Part shown: positions 37,228-47,076 of the stretch, in pieces
Position numbering within the stretch: position 1 is the stretch's first letter
Layout: the number at the start of each line of letters is the position of its first letter
From: Gammaproteobacteria bacterium
GTDB taxonomy: Bacteria; Pseudomonadota; Gammaproteobacteria; Arenicellales; Poriferihabitantaceae
Assembly (NCBI GenBank): GCA_030432755.1
Contig: JAUILZ010000010.1
Location: 1-64,000 of the forward strand
DNA length: 64,000 nucleotides
Direction of reading: 5' to 3'
Notes under the pieces: generated by a model
Seen by the model: the letters and a program-made list of their open reading frames with translations, nothing else
Database searches by the model: none
Told to the model about the DNA's origin: nothing
Made by a program: the position numbers and the translations under genes

Positions 37228-37950
37228 ATGGGACTGACGCTGCTGCTGTCCATCGTCCTGTTTGCGGGCGTGGATCTCGTTCACGCTGATGCCTTCCAGG
37301 CGGAGCGTGACGGGATGATCTCGGAAATCGAGCAGGACGTGCGCGACACGAGCAACTGGCTCAAGCGCTCCGCCCTGGATGATCGGGTGCTCGCCGCCAT
37401 GGCGCGGGTGCCCCGGCACGCGTTTGTGCCGGAGGAGCTCGTCGGCCGCGCCTACCAGAACAGTCCGCTGCCGATCGGCCACGGGCAGACCATCTCGCAG
37501 CCCTATATCGTCGCCATCATGACGGATCTCCTCGAACTGGAACCCGGGCAACGGGTGCTCGAGATCGGCACCGGCTCCGGCTACCAGGCCGCGGTACTCG
37601 CCGAGCTCGGCATGGAGGTCTGGAGCATCGAGATCATCGAGCCGCTGGGCGAGCGCGCGGAAGCGGCGCTCGGGGAAGCCGGTTATGGCGAGGTTCACCT
37701 GCGCCTTGGCGACGGCTACTATGGCTGGGAGGAGGCCGCGCCGTTCGACGGCATCGTCGTCACCGCCGCGGCGAGCCATATCCCGCCGCCGCTGGTCAGC
37801 CAGCTCGCCGTGGGCGGCAACATGATCATTCCCGTGGGCAGCCGCTTCTCAGTCCAGGAACTGATCCTGATCAGCCGCGTCGGCGCCGACGAGATCGTCA
37901 CCCGCCAGGTGCTCCCGGTTCGGTTCGTGCCCCTCACGGGCGGACATTGA
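37228..37950 (+). CDS. pcm: Exported protein-L-isoaspartate O-methyltransferase
   Basis: Pcm repairs isoaspartyl residues using S-adenosylmethionine. The 240-residue product has RVPRHAFVPEE, the SPLPIGHGQTISQP substrate loop, and the SAM site VLEIGTGSGYQAAVLAEL. Unlike the usual cytosolic enzyme it begins with a hydrophobic stretch (MGLTLLLSIVLFAGVDLVHA) that reads as a cleavable signal peptide, pointing to the periplasm. SAM is not expected there, so the location is puzzling. ATG 37228 follows a G-run. A 40-nt gap separates it from the spermidine-synthase-like gene. Confidence 0.85.
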   Translation: MGLTLLLSIVLFAGVDLVHADAFQAERDGMISEIEQDVRDTSNWLKRSALDDRVLAAMARVPRHAFVPEELVGRAYQNSPLPIGHGQTISQPYIVAIMTDLLELEPGQRVLEIGTGSGYQAAVLAELGMEVWSIEIIEPLGERAEAALGEAGYGEVHLRLGDGYYGWEEAAPFDGIVVTAAASHIPPPLVSQLAVGGNMIIPVGSRFSVQELILISRVGADEIVTRQVLPVRFVPLTGGH

Positions 37951-37990
37951 TGCCCCCCGGCCTGGCGGCGCCGCGCTAGCAGGCAGCCCG

Positions 37991-40453
37991 TTGCGGACGG
38001 ATTCGCCACCCTTCGTTGCAGTCGCGTTGATGGCGGCCGCGGTGCTCGCGTCGGAGGTGCTGCTGATGGCGCTGTTCTCGCTTATCCAGTGGCATCACTT
38101 CGCCTACCTGGTGGTGAGCATCGCGCTGCTTGGTTTCGGCGCCAGCGGCAGCGCGCTGGTCTTCCTGGCGCCGCGCATTCGGCAACATTTCCGCGGCTTC
38201 GCGGTCAGCCAGGCCTGCCTGTTCGCAATGAGCCTGATTGCAGGGTTCCTGCTTGCGCAGCGGCTTTCCTTCAATCCCGAGGAACTGGTCTGGGACCATC
38301 GCCACTGGCTGCGCCTGGGCCTCGTGATCCTGCTGCTGACGCTGCCGTTCTTCTTCGCCGCCAACCTGATCGGCATGGCGCTGATCTGTTACCGGGAAAG
38401 GCTCCCCCGGGTGTACGCGGCAGACCTTCTCGGCGCAGGGACCGGCGCGCTGGCCATCATTGGATTGCTGTTCCTGATGCCGGCGGCGCAGGCGCTGTGG
38501 TGGGTGGCGGGTCTCGGCCTTGCGGCTGCCGCGGCGGCCTGGATCGAGGGGGGCGGTCGCGCGCTGCCCGCGCTGGCGATCCTGTTGTTGACGTTACTGT
38601 TGGCGCACTGGTTGCCGGAGGAATGGAGTGAGCCTCGAGTCTCGCCCTACAAGGAACTGAGCCAGCTCCTGCAGGTGCCCGAGACCAGCATCGTCGCGCA
38701 GCGCAGCAGTCCGCTGGGCAGGGTCAGCGTCGTTCAGAGCCCACGCCAGCCGATCCGTCACGCGCCCGGTCTGAGCCTGGCCGCGCGCGCAGGGCCGCCG
38801 CCCCAGCTCGGTCTGTTCGCCAATGCTGGCGGCCTGGGCGCGATCACGCGTTTTCGCGGCGATCGCGACGAACTCGCTTACCTCGATGGCATGACCTCCG
38901 CGCTGCCCTATCACCTGACAAAGCCCGGCCGGGTGCTCGTGCTTGGCGCAGGTGGTGGCGACGGCGTTCTGCAGGCGATCCATCACGGCGCAGGGCGGAT
39001 CGACGCGGTGGAGATCGATCCCCAGGTCGTCGAACTCGTGCGCGAGGGTTTCGCCGAATTCAGCGGCGGGATCTATTCGCGTCCGGATGTCCGCGTGACC
39101 ATCGGCGACGCACGTGGATACCTGCAGCAGGGGATCGGTGGCTACGACATTATCCAGGTGCCGCCACTCGATTCCTGGGCGGGCGCGGCCGGTGGAATGC
39201 ACGGTCTCAACGAGAACTTCCTCTACACCGGGGAAGCGCTGCGCCAGTCCATCGAGCGTCTCGCGCCGGATGGTTACCTCGCGCTGACGCGCTGGATACG
39301 GCTGCCGCCGCGGGATACTCCGAGGCTGTTCGCCACTGCCATCGCGGCGCTCGAGTCCATGGGCGTCCGCGAACCTGGGAATCATCTGCTCCTGGTGCGC
39401 GGCCTTCAGACCAGTACGCTGCTGGTGCGAAACGGCGAGGTGACCGCGGAAGCGGTCGAACGGCTGAAGGCATTCTGCCGCGAGCGCGCATTCGACCTGG
39501 CATGGTATCCCGGGATGACGGCGGAAGAGGCCAACCGGGTCAACCGTCTCGATGCGCCATATTTTTACAATGCGGTGGCTGCGCTGCTGGGGAGCGGTCG
39601 CGACGAATTTCTCCGCGACTACAAGTTCAACCTGTATCCGGCCACCGACAACCGACCGTACTACTTCCAGTTCGTCCGCTGGAGCAGCCTGGGAGAGATT
39701 CTCTCGCTCAGGCATCATGGCGGCAGCGCGCTGATCGATACCGGCTACCTGACCCTGCTGGTCACCCTGGCTCTCGCACTGACGCTGGGTTTCGCATTGA
39801 TCCTGTTGCCCCTTCTGTTCGTTCGTACTCGCGAGTCGGCGGCTCCGGAGACTGTTTCGCCGGCCAGGGTCCTGGCTTACTTCACAGCCCTCGGGCTAGG
39901 ATTCCTGCTGCTCGAGATCGCCTACCTGCAAAGGTTCATCCTGCTGTTGCAGCATCCCCTCTACGCGGCGGCCGTGGTGCTCGCGTCCTTCCTGGTCTCG
40001 GCCGGCCTAGGCAGCGCATGGGCGCAGCGCCATGCAGGCAGAAAAGGCGCGCGACGCGCCTGCGCCATGGCCGTGGCCGCCATCGTTCTGCTGGGCGGCG
40101 CGGGCATTCTGCTGTTCGGTCCGCTCGTGGAATGGACGGGCGCCTGGCCGCCGGCGGCAAGGGTCGGCCTCGCCGTGTTGCTGATCGGCCCCATCGGTTT
40201 CTGCATGGGCCTGCCGTTTCCACTCGGTCTTGCGGCGATTCGCAACGGCCCGGCCGCGTTGACGCCCTGGGCCTGGGGCATCAACGGCTGCGCCTCGGTG
40301 GTGAGCGCGGTGCTGGCATCGCTGCTGGCGATACACTTCGGCTTCGACTTCGTCATCCTGGTCGCCATGGCGTGTTATATCGTGGCGGCGTGCAGTTTCC
40401 CCGGAAAATACTGCCTGCGACCCGGTCGTGGGAAAATAGCGGACACTACGTGA
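37991..40453 (+). CDS. Membrane protein fused to a spermidine-synthase-like domain
   Basis: The 820-residue protein has about seven N-terminal transmembrane helices, a central methyltransferase-like/spermidine-synthase-like domain (VLVLGAGGGDGVLQAIHHGA, AVEIDPQVVELV, IGDARGYLQQ), and several further C-terminal helices. This is the known membrane-fused SpeE-like class, of unclear substrate. It starts with TTG 37991. Aminopropyl transfer needs decarboxylated SAM; whether it does that or another SAM-type reaction is unknown. It follows pcm, another SAM-fold enzyme, closely. Confidence 0.75.
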   Translation: MRTDSPPFVAVALMAAAVLASEVLLMALFSLIQWHHFAYLVVSIALLGFGASGSALVFLAPRIRQHFRGFAVSQACLFAMSLIAGFLLAQRLSFNPEELVWDHRHWLRLGLVILLLTLPFFFAANLIGMALICYRERLPRVYAADLLGAGTGALAIIGLLFLMPAAQALWWVAGLGLAAAAAAWIEGGGRALPALAILLLTLLLAHWLPEEWSEPRVSPYKELSQLLQVPETSIVAQRSSPLGRVSVVQSPRQPIRHAPGLSLAARAGPPPQLGLFANAGGLGAITRFRGDRDELAYLDGMTSALPYHLTKPGRVLVLGAGGGDGVLQAIHHGAGRIDAVEIDPQVVELVREGFAEFSGGIYSRPDVRVTIGDARGYLQQGIGGYDIIQVPPLDSWAGAAGGMHGLNENFLYTGEALRQSIERLAPDGYLALTRWIRLPPRDTPRLFATAIAALESMGVREPGNHLLLVRGLQTSTLLVRNGEVTAEAVERLKAFCRERAFDLAWYPGMTAEEANRVNRLDAPYFYNAVAALLGSGRDEFLRDYKFNLYPATDNRPYYFQFVRWSSLGEILSLRHHGGSALIDTGYLTLLVTLALALTLGFALILLPLLFVRTRESAAPETVSPARVLAYFTALGLGFLLLEIAYLQRFILLLQHPLYAAAVVLASFLVSAGLGSAWAQRHAGRKGARRACAMAVAAIVLLGGAGILLFGPLVEWTGAWPPAARVGLAVLLIGPIGFCMGLPFPLGLAAIRNGPAALTPWAWGINGCASVVSAVLASLLAIHFGFDFVILVAMACYIVAACSFPGKYCLRPGRGKIADTT

Positions 40454-40512
40454 ATACCGTCAGGTTCGTTTTCAACGCGTAAGCGCCGACCAAGAACTGG
40501 AGCAAGAAATTC

Positions 40513-41133
40513 ATGCACCCACTGGCAATAACTCTCTCGCTGATCGTCGTCCTGGCCGGGTTTCAGCCCGCGATCACCCTTGCCGCGGACCGGCAAACCA
40601 TCGTCGTGATCCGCCACGCGGAAAAGCCCGCCCGGGGCCTGGGACAACTTACCTGCACCGGGTTGCAGCGCGCCTTGCGCCTGCCAGGCTGGCTGGCTGC
40701 GAACTTCGACAGGCCCGATGCCATTTATGCGCCCGACCCTTCGGTACAGGCTACCGAAATCCATGGTGACGGACAGCGTTACGATTACGTGCGTCCGTTG
40801 ATCACGATAGCGCCGACGGCGATTGGCCTGGGTATGCCCATCAATACCCAGTTGCCGTTCAACGATTCCGGCCGCCTCGCTGACGAGTTGCTGTTGCCAA
40901 AGTATCGCAACAGCACCCTGTACGTGGCCTGGGAGCATTTGCAGATCATGAACCTGGCCGAGGTGCTGCTGCGCCGGCTGGGCGCCGAGGGCACGGTGCC
41001 CGACTGGCCGAATTCAGACTACGATACGGTCTTCGCGTTCCAGATAGACTGGACCGAACCACCCGGCATGCGTTTCCAGGTCTCGAAACAGGAGCTGGGC
41101 CCACTACCCGATTCCTGTCCCCAACCCCGATAG
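40513..41133 (+). CDS. Exported histidine-phosphatase-like protein
   Basis: The 206-residue protein has a signal peptide (LSLIVVLAGFQPAITLAA) and the RHAEKP catalytic motif just after it. The second half contains TLYVAWEHLQIMNL, where the motif His normally sits. GGAG lies before ATG 40513. The remaining phosphatase core is less conserved, so the activity is less sure than for the protein at 18752. Confidence 0.7.
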   Translation: MHPLAITLSLIVVLAGFQPAITLAADRQTIVVIRHAEKPARGLGQLTCTGLQRALRLPGWLAANFDRPDAIYAPDPSVQATEIHGDGQRYDYVRPLITIAPTAIGLGMPINTQLPFNDSGRLADELLLPKYRNSTLYVAWEHLQIMNLAEVLLRRLGAEGTVPDWPNSDYDTVFAFQIDWTEPPGMRFQVSKQELGPLPDSCPQPR

Positions 41134-41227
41134 TCTCCCTGCACGGGCGCCGTCCATGCCGTCTCCCATACCTCTCGTCTCTGGCCGTGGCGTCGATAAA
41201 TGCGCTTGATGTCGCTCTCACGTTTTT

Positions 41228-41254
41228 TTGACCCGGGCATTTGTAGTGTATAGA
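41228..41254 (+). promoter_or_regulatory. Possible promoter ahead of the porin gene
   Basis: TTGACC (41228-41233) and TATAGA (41249-41254) lie 15 nt apart, slightly short of optimum, about 130 nt before the porin start. The T-run just ahead adds AT content. The 250 nt between the genes hold nothing else recognised. Confidence 0.25.
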
Positions 41255-41384
41255 GTCAAATGTGCTAGACTTTTCATCATCTGTGCCAAATGATTGCGCG
41301 GATCTACGATTCACGTGAAATCGCAGCGGAAGATTCAGGAAGTGACATACGCCACAGCGACGGAGCAACATTGGAACTGAAGAA

Positions 41385-42896
41385 ATGGAACTGAAAAGTG
41401 GTTTCCTGACGGGCAGCGTGGTAGCCGGATTTCTCATGCTGGCGGTTCCCGGGGTCAGCCATTCGCAAACCACTAACCAGGTCCAGCAGGAAGCCATCCT
41501 GAAGGAACTGCAGGCCCTGCGCGAGGAGCGAGAGGCGTTCCTCAGGCAAATGGAGGCGTTTGATCAGCGCATCGATCAGCTCGAATCCCAGTTGCGGTCC
41601 ACCCAACAGGTCCAGCAGCCTGCCGACGCCGAGGTTGCCGCCATGGACGGCGCGGAAGCCATTGAGCCACCGGTTGACGAAGATCGGCCAGAATCGGAAA
41701 CCTGGGGCCGCTATGAACCCGGAAAGGGTTTGGTTCTCGCGCGCACACCCATGGGCGAGGTTGATTTCAGCGCCTTCACCTATGCCCGATACCTGAACCA
41801 GCACGGGCTCGAAGACACCTATACGGATTCCTTTGGTCGCGAGTCGGCTATAGATATTCGTGACGATGTCCAGTTTCAGAAACTGACCATGAATTTCAAG
41901 GGGTGGCTGTTCGACCCGGATTTCCGCTACCTCTTCTACACGTGGACGTCGAATACCAGCCAGGGTGACCCGGCGCAGGTGGTGGTCGCGGGCAACCTCG
42001 GCTACCAGTTCAACGATGCGTTCAACCTGTACGCGGGGATCGGCGCGTTGCCGAGCACACGCTCGACCAACTATACCTTCCCCAACTGGCTCAAGAACGA
42101 CCATCGAACCATCGCCGACGAGTATTTCCGGGGCTCCTACACCAGTGGTATCTGGGCAAATGGAACCTTGGCCGAGGGGCTCAAGTACCGAACCATGCTG
42201 GGAAACAACCTGAGCCAGCTGGGCGTCAATGCATCGCAACTGGACGACCAGTTCAACACGTTCTCCACGGCGCTGTGGTGGATGCCGACGACCGGCGAGT
42301 ACGGCCCGGGAGAGGGGCTGGGTGACTACGAGTGGCATGAGGATCTCGCGACCCTGGTGGGGATTCACTATACCCACAGCCGCGAGGACGCCCAGGGACA
42401 ACCCGGTACGGAAGGCTTCGAGAACTCGCAGATCCGCCTGTCCGACGGCACCCGGATCTTCAGCGAGGACCCGTTCGGCGTCGGCAGCAACATTCGCAAG
42501 GCGACCTACGACATGATCGCGATCAACGGCGGCTTCAAGTATCAGGGCTGGTCGCTCGAGGGCGAAGCGTACTATCGTACCGTGGACGACTTCCTGGCCA
42601 CCGGACCGTTGCCCATCGACGAGATCAGCGACTACGGATACCAGCTTCAGGGTTCGGTGATGTTGATACCCACTGAGCTGCAGGCCTACCTGGGTTACTC
42701 CAAGATCTATGGCGACAATGGCGAGCCCTGGGACGTGAGCCTGGGCATGAACTGGTATCCGTTCAAGCGCAAGGAGATGCACCTGAACGTCCAGGGACTC
42801 TACCTCGAAGATTCCCCGGTGGGTTACAGCAGTGTGCCGTTCGCGGTCGGCGGCAATGGCTGGGTATTCACCACGGACCTCATCGTATCCTTTTAA
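41385..42896 (+). CDS. Outer-membrane porin-like protein with coiled-coil N-terminus
   Basis: The 503-residue protein has a signal peptide ending near SHS, then a Gln/Glu-rich coiled coil at about 30-75 (LKELQALREEREAFLRQME). A long β-barrel-like part follows with alternating aromatic/polar strands and ends in phenylalanine (TDLIVSF), the usual outer-membrane insertion signal. This layout matches OprO/OprP-like and related phosphate- or anion-type porins. It heads a cluster with an amidohydrolase and a second porin. Confidence 0.75.
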   Translation: MELKSGFLTGSVVAGFLMLAVPGVSHSQTTNQVQQEAILKELQALREEREAFLRQMEAFDQRIDQLESQLRSTQQVQQPADAEVAAMDGAEAIEPPVDEDRPESETWGRYEPGKGLVLARTPMGEVDFSAFTYARYLNQHGLEDTYTDSFGRESAIDIRDDVQFQKLTMNFKGWLFDPDFRYLFYTWTSNTSQGDPAQVVVAGNLGYQFNDAFNLYAGIGALPSTRSTNYTFPNWLKNDHRTIADEYFRGSYTSGIWANGTLAEGLKYRTMLGNNLSQLGVNASQLDDQFNTFSTALWWMPTTGEYGPGEGLGDYEWHEDLATLVGIHYTHSREDAQGQPGTEGFENSQIRLSDGTRIFSEDPFGVGSNIRKATYDMIAINGGFKYQGWSLEGEAYYRTVDDFLATGPLPIDEISDYGYQLQGSVMLIPTELQAYLGYSKIYGDNGEPWDVSLGMNWYPFKRKEMHLNVQGLYLEDSPVGYSSVPFAVGGNGWVFTTDLIVSF

Positions 42897-42957
42897 CGTC
42901 GACCGTGCGTCGTCGCGCAATGGCGGTCGTGAACAACTGAATAGGGAGTGCTGAAAC

Positions 42958-44055
42958 ATGAAGACGAAAGCTGTTCTGCTCGCAACGATTGCCCTGACGA
43001 TGACGGCATGCACGACGTCCAGGCGCGACCTGGCATCCTACGAACCCGGGTCGGACGCGGCGTGTTTCGACCGCGCGTCGGAGCCCTACACCATGGTGGT
43101 GGACGCGCACTTTCATCCCAAGCCGTTCGGCGGCCCTGCCGTTCCCATCGACGAGGTCCAGGGGTACCTTGACAGGACCGGGGTGCGCTTCGTCGTCTAC
43201 TTCGGTATCGGCCAGGTGCTCGAGGTCAACGAGACCTGCACCTACTACCTCGATTGCCCGGGCATCACCGCGCTGCCCAGCATCAAGAACGACTTCGCGA
43301 ACGCGCTGGAATACGACAATTTTCGCGATACCCGGGAATCCATGCCTGCCAATACGCTGCTGTCGATGACGTTCATGGATCTCGCCAATCCCGACGATAT
43401 CGTCGATACGATCGCCCTGTACGACAGGGAATACCCGGGCATGTTTCGCTGGGCCGGTGAGCTGAACGTCATCAAGCAGGCCCTGCTGGGGAATTCCCAC
43501 GAGCCGGCGACCATCGAGTCCATCGACGGCTGGTCCGGATTCATGGAGGTCCTGAAGGAGCGCGATATCCCGGTGACGCTGCATTCCGACCTGGGCAACA
43601 ACGACAACCCCACCGAGTTCGTGCCGCTGATGCAGCACGTACTGAAATCCTATCCGGATAACAAGATCGTCTGGGCGCACATGGGCTTGTCCAAGGAACT
43701 TACCAATATGGATCCCGCGCAACACATCGCGATCATGCGGGAGGCCCTGGACATGGCGCCCAACCTGATGCTCGATATTTCCTGGCGCGTCCTGTATGAC
43801 ACCTATTTCGTGAACCCCAGGTACGCGGAGATGTACACGGAGTTTCTCAACGAGTATTCCGATCGTATCCTGACCGGTACCGATTTCGTCGCCTCGCGAA
43901 ACAAGACCTTCCAGGTCTACAAGGAGGAAATCGACGTGGTCAGCCGCATCCACCAGGGACTGTCGGATGAGGCATTCCGGAACATCGCTCTGGGGCAGGG
44001 TTTCTTCGACTTTGTTGGCCTCGACTATGCCGCGCCCCAGGTCTGCTCCGGCTGA
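42958..44055 (+). CDS. Amidohydrolase-family lipoprotein
   Basis: The 365-residue protein has a lipobox (ALTMTAC, Cys18) and an Amidohydrolase_2-type TIM barrel. Metal ligands visible are the DAHFH pair near residue 44, HSDLG, VWAHMGL and the GTDF Asp near 305. It probably hydrolyses or decarboxylates a small organic acid or amide in the periplasm, anchored to a membrane. A clear GGGAG precedes ATG 42958. It lies between two porins. Confidence 0.82.
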   Translation: MKTKAVLLATIALTMTACTTSRRDLASYEPGSDAACFDRASEPYTMVVDAHFHPKPFGGPAVPIDEVQGYLDRTGVRFVVYFGIGQVLEVNETCTYYLDCPGITALPSIKNDFANALEYDNFRDTRESMPANTLLSMTFMDLANPDDIVDTIALYDREYPGMFRWAGELNVIKQALLGNSHEPATIESIDGWSGFMEVLKERDIPVTLHSDLGNNDNPTEFVPLMQHVLKSYPDNKIVWAHMGLSKELTNMDPAQHIAIMREALDMAPNLMLDISWRVLYDTYFVNPRYAEMYTEFLNEYSDRILTGTDFVASRNKTFQVYKEEIDVVSRIHQGLSDEAFRNIALGQGFFDFVGLDYAAPQVCSG

Positions 44056-44089
44056 CGGGGCGGCGGTGACCGTAACGCGGAATCCCGGA

Positions 44090-45241
44090 ATGCGTTCGCT
44101 GGTGTTCCTGGCCGTGGCGGCGACTGCCATACCTGCATTCGGCGAGGAGGAGAAGGGTATCGCGGATTACTTTTCGCTCGACACGCGAACCTTCTTTTTC
44201 GACCGCAGCTTCGATCTGCCGGACACGCCGGATGTAGAGGCCCTTACCGCCGGTGGAATCCTCGCTTTCGAATCGCCGCGGGCCGCGGGTTTCGGTATCG
44301 GACTGGGATACTACGGCAGTTTCAGCCTGGGGGTATTCGACCGCGAGGAGGGTATCGGTTCGGCCCTGCTGCAGTCCGACGGGGACGACATCTCCTTTCT
44401 TGGCGAGGCGTACGTGGATTTCGACACGGGGACTCACAGGGTGGTCGTCGGTGACCAGAGGCTGGACACGCCGCTGGCGGATGACCACGATAACCGACTG
44501 CTTCCCACTGTATACGAAGCGGCAAGGTACCGATTCACAGCTGAGAATACATCCTTCCTTGAACTGGGCTACATCAATGCGTTCTCCGGCTTTGGCTCGA
44601 GTCTTGACGGATTCGAGAAGCCTGAGGGGGACTGGGGCGAGGATGGACTCGCCTACGTCTTCGGCGGAGGGGAACTTTTTGGTACGAAACTGCGCGCCCA
44701 GTGGGTACAGACGCTCGAAGACAGTGGCAGGAACGATGACTACGGCTATGCCGATGCCCGCTACGGCTTCGACTGGGGATCCGGAACATACCTGCAGGCA
44801 CAGATCGGCAAGACCGGCTATCAGGCCGAGGAAACCGGCGAGATGTTCGGTCTCAAGGCCGGTACCTCGTTCGGGCTGTTCGATGTCGCCTTCCTGTTGA
44901 ACGGCATCCGCGACAATCTCTTTGACGCGGTGGAAGCCGGCCCCATGTACTCCGACTGGCAACAGGGATACGGCAACTACGAACCCAGCGACGCCCTTGG
45001 CATGCAGTTGACGTTTCGTCCCAACGACCGCGCCTACGTCAGGATTGGTTACGTCGATGTCGAATCGAGGGATGGCGACGCTTTCAACCTCGATAGCTTC
45101 AGCGAGTTCAACTTTGATACGCAGTACACCTTCAGCAACGCCATGAAGCTCAGGGTCCGCTATTCGATCAAGGACCAGGACGAATCATCGGACCGGGAGG
45201 ACCGGGATGATTTCCGGATCATCTTCTACTACGACTTTTGA
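44090..45241 (+). CDS. OprD-like porin or outer-membrane channel
   Basis: The 383-residue protein has a signal peptide (SLVFLAVAATAIPAFG) and then repeated β-strand pattern with acidic loops typical of OprD-type substrate-specific channels; the last residue is Phe (IIFYYDF). ATG 44090 gives the signal peptide; a longer frame from 43967 does not. It converges with the SLC13 transporter gene; together they could bring an organic acid across both membranes. Substrate is unknown. Confidence 0.7.
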   Translation: MRSLVFLAVAATAIPAFGEEEKGIADYFSLDTRTFFFDRSFDLPDTPDVEALTAGGILAFESPRAAGFGIGLGYYGSFSLGVFDREEGIGSALLQSDGDDISFLGEAYVDFDTGTHRVVVGDQRLDTPLADDHDNRLLPTVYEAARYRFTAENTSFLELGYINAFSGFGSSLDGFEKPEGDWGEDGLAYVFGGGELFGTKLRAQWVQTLEDSGRNDDYGYADARYGFDWGSGTYLQAQIGKTGYQAEETGEMFGLKAGTSFGLFDVAFLLNGIRDNLFDAVEAGPMYSDWQQGYGNYEPSDALGMQLTFRPNDRAYVRIGYVDVESRDGDAFNLDSFSEFNFDTQYTFSNAMKLRVRYSIKDQDESSDREDRDDFRIIFYYDF

Positions 45242-45246
45242 GCGCG

Positions 45247-47076
45247 TCACAGGTCGTACATGACCATCAGCATGGTCAGCAGCCCCGCCCACATGATCAG
45301 CGTCAAAGGAATGCCGACGCGGAGGAAGTCGGAAAACCTGTAACCGCCCGCGCCGTACACCAGCAGGTTGGTCTGATAGCCCATCGGCGTCGCATAGCTC
45401 ATGTTGGCGCCAAAAAGCACGGCGAGCACGAAGGGCTCCGCCGGCATGCCAAGCTGGCTCGCGATGCTTGCCGCGATCGGCGTCCCGATCACAGCCGCGG
45501 CGTTGTTCGATACGACGTTGGTGAATACCGCAAGGAGCAGCATCAGTCCGCCCAGCACGAAGACCGGTGACAGTCCCCGCGTCGCGTACACGAACAGGCT
45601 GGCGAGGAAGTCGGCCCCCCCGGTTCGCATCAGCGCAAGGCCCAGCGCGAGGCTGACCACCACGATAAGGATGACCCTGGCGCTCAGCGCGGCGGCCGCA
45701 TCCTCCCAGTCCAGGCAACGGGCGAGCAGCATGATGGCGACGCCGCACAATGCGCTGATCGAGATGGGGACGATGCCGGTCGCCGCCATGATTACGACGC
45801 CTAACATGATGAGCAGTGCCCGCTTGGCTTTTCTCGTCTCCGGCAGTCGCATGGTCGCGTCCAGGACGAGCAGGTTTGCGTCCTTGTGCAGTTCCTCGAT
45901 TCGCTCTGCGGCACCCTGCAGCAGGAGCACGTCACCGCTGCGCAGGCGGACTTCGCTCAGTTCGTTCTTGAGCGCCTCGCCGCCGATGGCGCGGTGAATC
46001 GCGAGAATGACCAGGTTGAAGCGCTCGGCGAAGCGGATTTCCTTGAGGCTGTGGCGGTGCAGCAGCGATCCCCGGGTAACGACCACCTCGATCAACTGCT
46101 GACCTTCAGCCGAGAGTGGATGTTCCTCGTCGACCGGGTGGTCGATATCGGATGTACTGTAGAGGGTGGCACCGAGCACGCGCTCGAATTCCTTGAGGTT
46201 CTCCGGCCGGTCGCGGACCAGCAGCCGGTCGCCTGAGCGCAGCTGCGCCGTCGGCAGTCGCTTTACCTGCAGCCCTTCGCCGCGCAGGATGCTCTCCACT
46301 TTCATCTTGCGCTCTGTCTTGTCCAGCACTTCCGCGAGCGTCTTGCCATTGGCGTAGCTGTCCTCGTTGACATGCAGAAGGGCATCGAACACCCGCGGAG
46401 ATGTGTCGGACAACAGGGGCTGGCGTTCCGGCAGCAATCGGGGTGCGATCAGCCAGAGGTAGAGGATTCCCCCGATTCCCGCCACAGCCACCGGAAACAT
46501 GAAATCGAACATCTGCAACTGGCGCAGTCCGAGGTCCGCGGCAATGTCCACCACCAGCAGGTTGGTGGACGTGCCGATGGTCGTCGACATGCCGCCCAGC
46601 AGGGTCGCCAGGCCCATGGGCAGGAGGATGCCCGACGCGGACTGATTCCTGCGCATCGAGACGCCGATCAGTACGGGCAACAACATGACGACGATCGGGG
46701 TATTGTTCAGAAACGCGCTCAGGATCGCCGCGGACACCAGGGTGGCCAGCGACGAGAGCAGAGGGCTCAAGGCCCACATTCGCGAAAGCACCGACGCCAG
46801 CGGCCGCAGCGCGCCGGTCGTCTCCAGGCCCTTGCCAATGATCATCAACGCGCAGATCGCGATCAGCGCCTCGTTGCCAAAGCCCACCAGGAATTCCGCG
46901 GGCTTCAAGGTGACGCCGTTGCTTTCATAGGGAAACAACTGGAACCCGACGATCATCGTCGTGAGAATGAACAATGCCGACGACTCCAGCGGAATCGAGT
47001 TACGGGTGAATAGGTAGAGCGCGCCCACGATCAGCAGCAATACCGCGAACGCATGGGGATCTGGAAGGGGTGGCAA
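45247..47076 (-). CDS. SLC13-type (DASS) permease with TrkA-C domains
   Basis: The 609-residue protein has about ten or more transmembrane helices. The N-terminal half includes SAILSAFLNNTPIV and GGMSTTIGTSTNLLV, the two conserved sodium/substrate motifs; the second half repeats NVVSNNAAAVIGTPI and TPMGYQTNLLVYG. Two TrkA_C domains lie between the halves (about 230-390). Such proteins carry dicarboxylates or sulfate. TTG 47076 is the start, with AGGAGGT seven nt ahead. Confidence 0.85.
   Translation of the reverse strand: MPPLPDPHAFAVLLLIVGALYLFTRNSIPLESSALFILTTMIVGFQLFPYESNGVTLKPAEFLVGFGNEALIAICALMIIGKGLETTGALRPLASVLSRMWALSPLLSSLATLVSAAILSAFLNNTPIVVMLLPVLIGVSMRRNQSASGILLPMGLATLLGGMSTTIGTSTNLLVVDIAADLGLRQLQMFDFMFPVAVAGIGGILYLWLIAPRLLPERQPLLSDTSPRVFDALLHVNEDSYANGKTLAEVLDKTERKMKVESILRGEGLQVKRLPTAQLRSGDRLLVRDRPENLKEFERVLGATLYSTSDIDHPVDEEHPLSAEGQQLIEVVVTRGSLLHRHSLKEIRFAERFNLVILAIHRAIGGEALKNELSEVRLRSGDVLLLQGAAERIEELHKDANLLVLDATMRLPETRKAKRALLIMLGVVIMAATGIVPISISALCGVAIMLLARCLDWEDAAAALSARVILIVVVSLALGLALMRTGGADFLASLFVYATRGLSPVFVLGGLMLLLAVFTNVVSNNAAAVIGTPIAASIASQLGMPAEPFVLAVLFGANMSYATPMGYQTNLLVYGAGGYRFSDFLRVGIPLTLIMWAGLLTMLMVMYDL

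Noticed and set aside
41304-43013. 569-residue antisense frame opposite the porin gene
   Set aside because: The porin has signal peptide, coiled coil and a C-terminal Phe; the antisense frame has no signal or domain.
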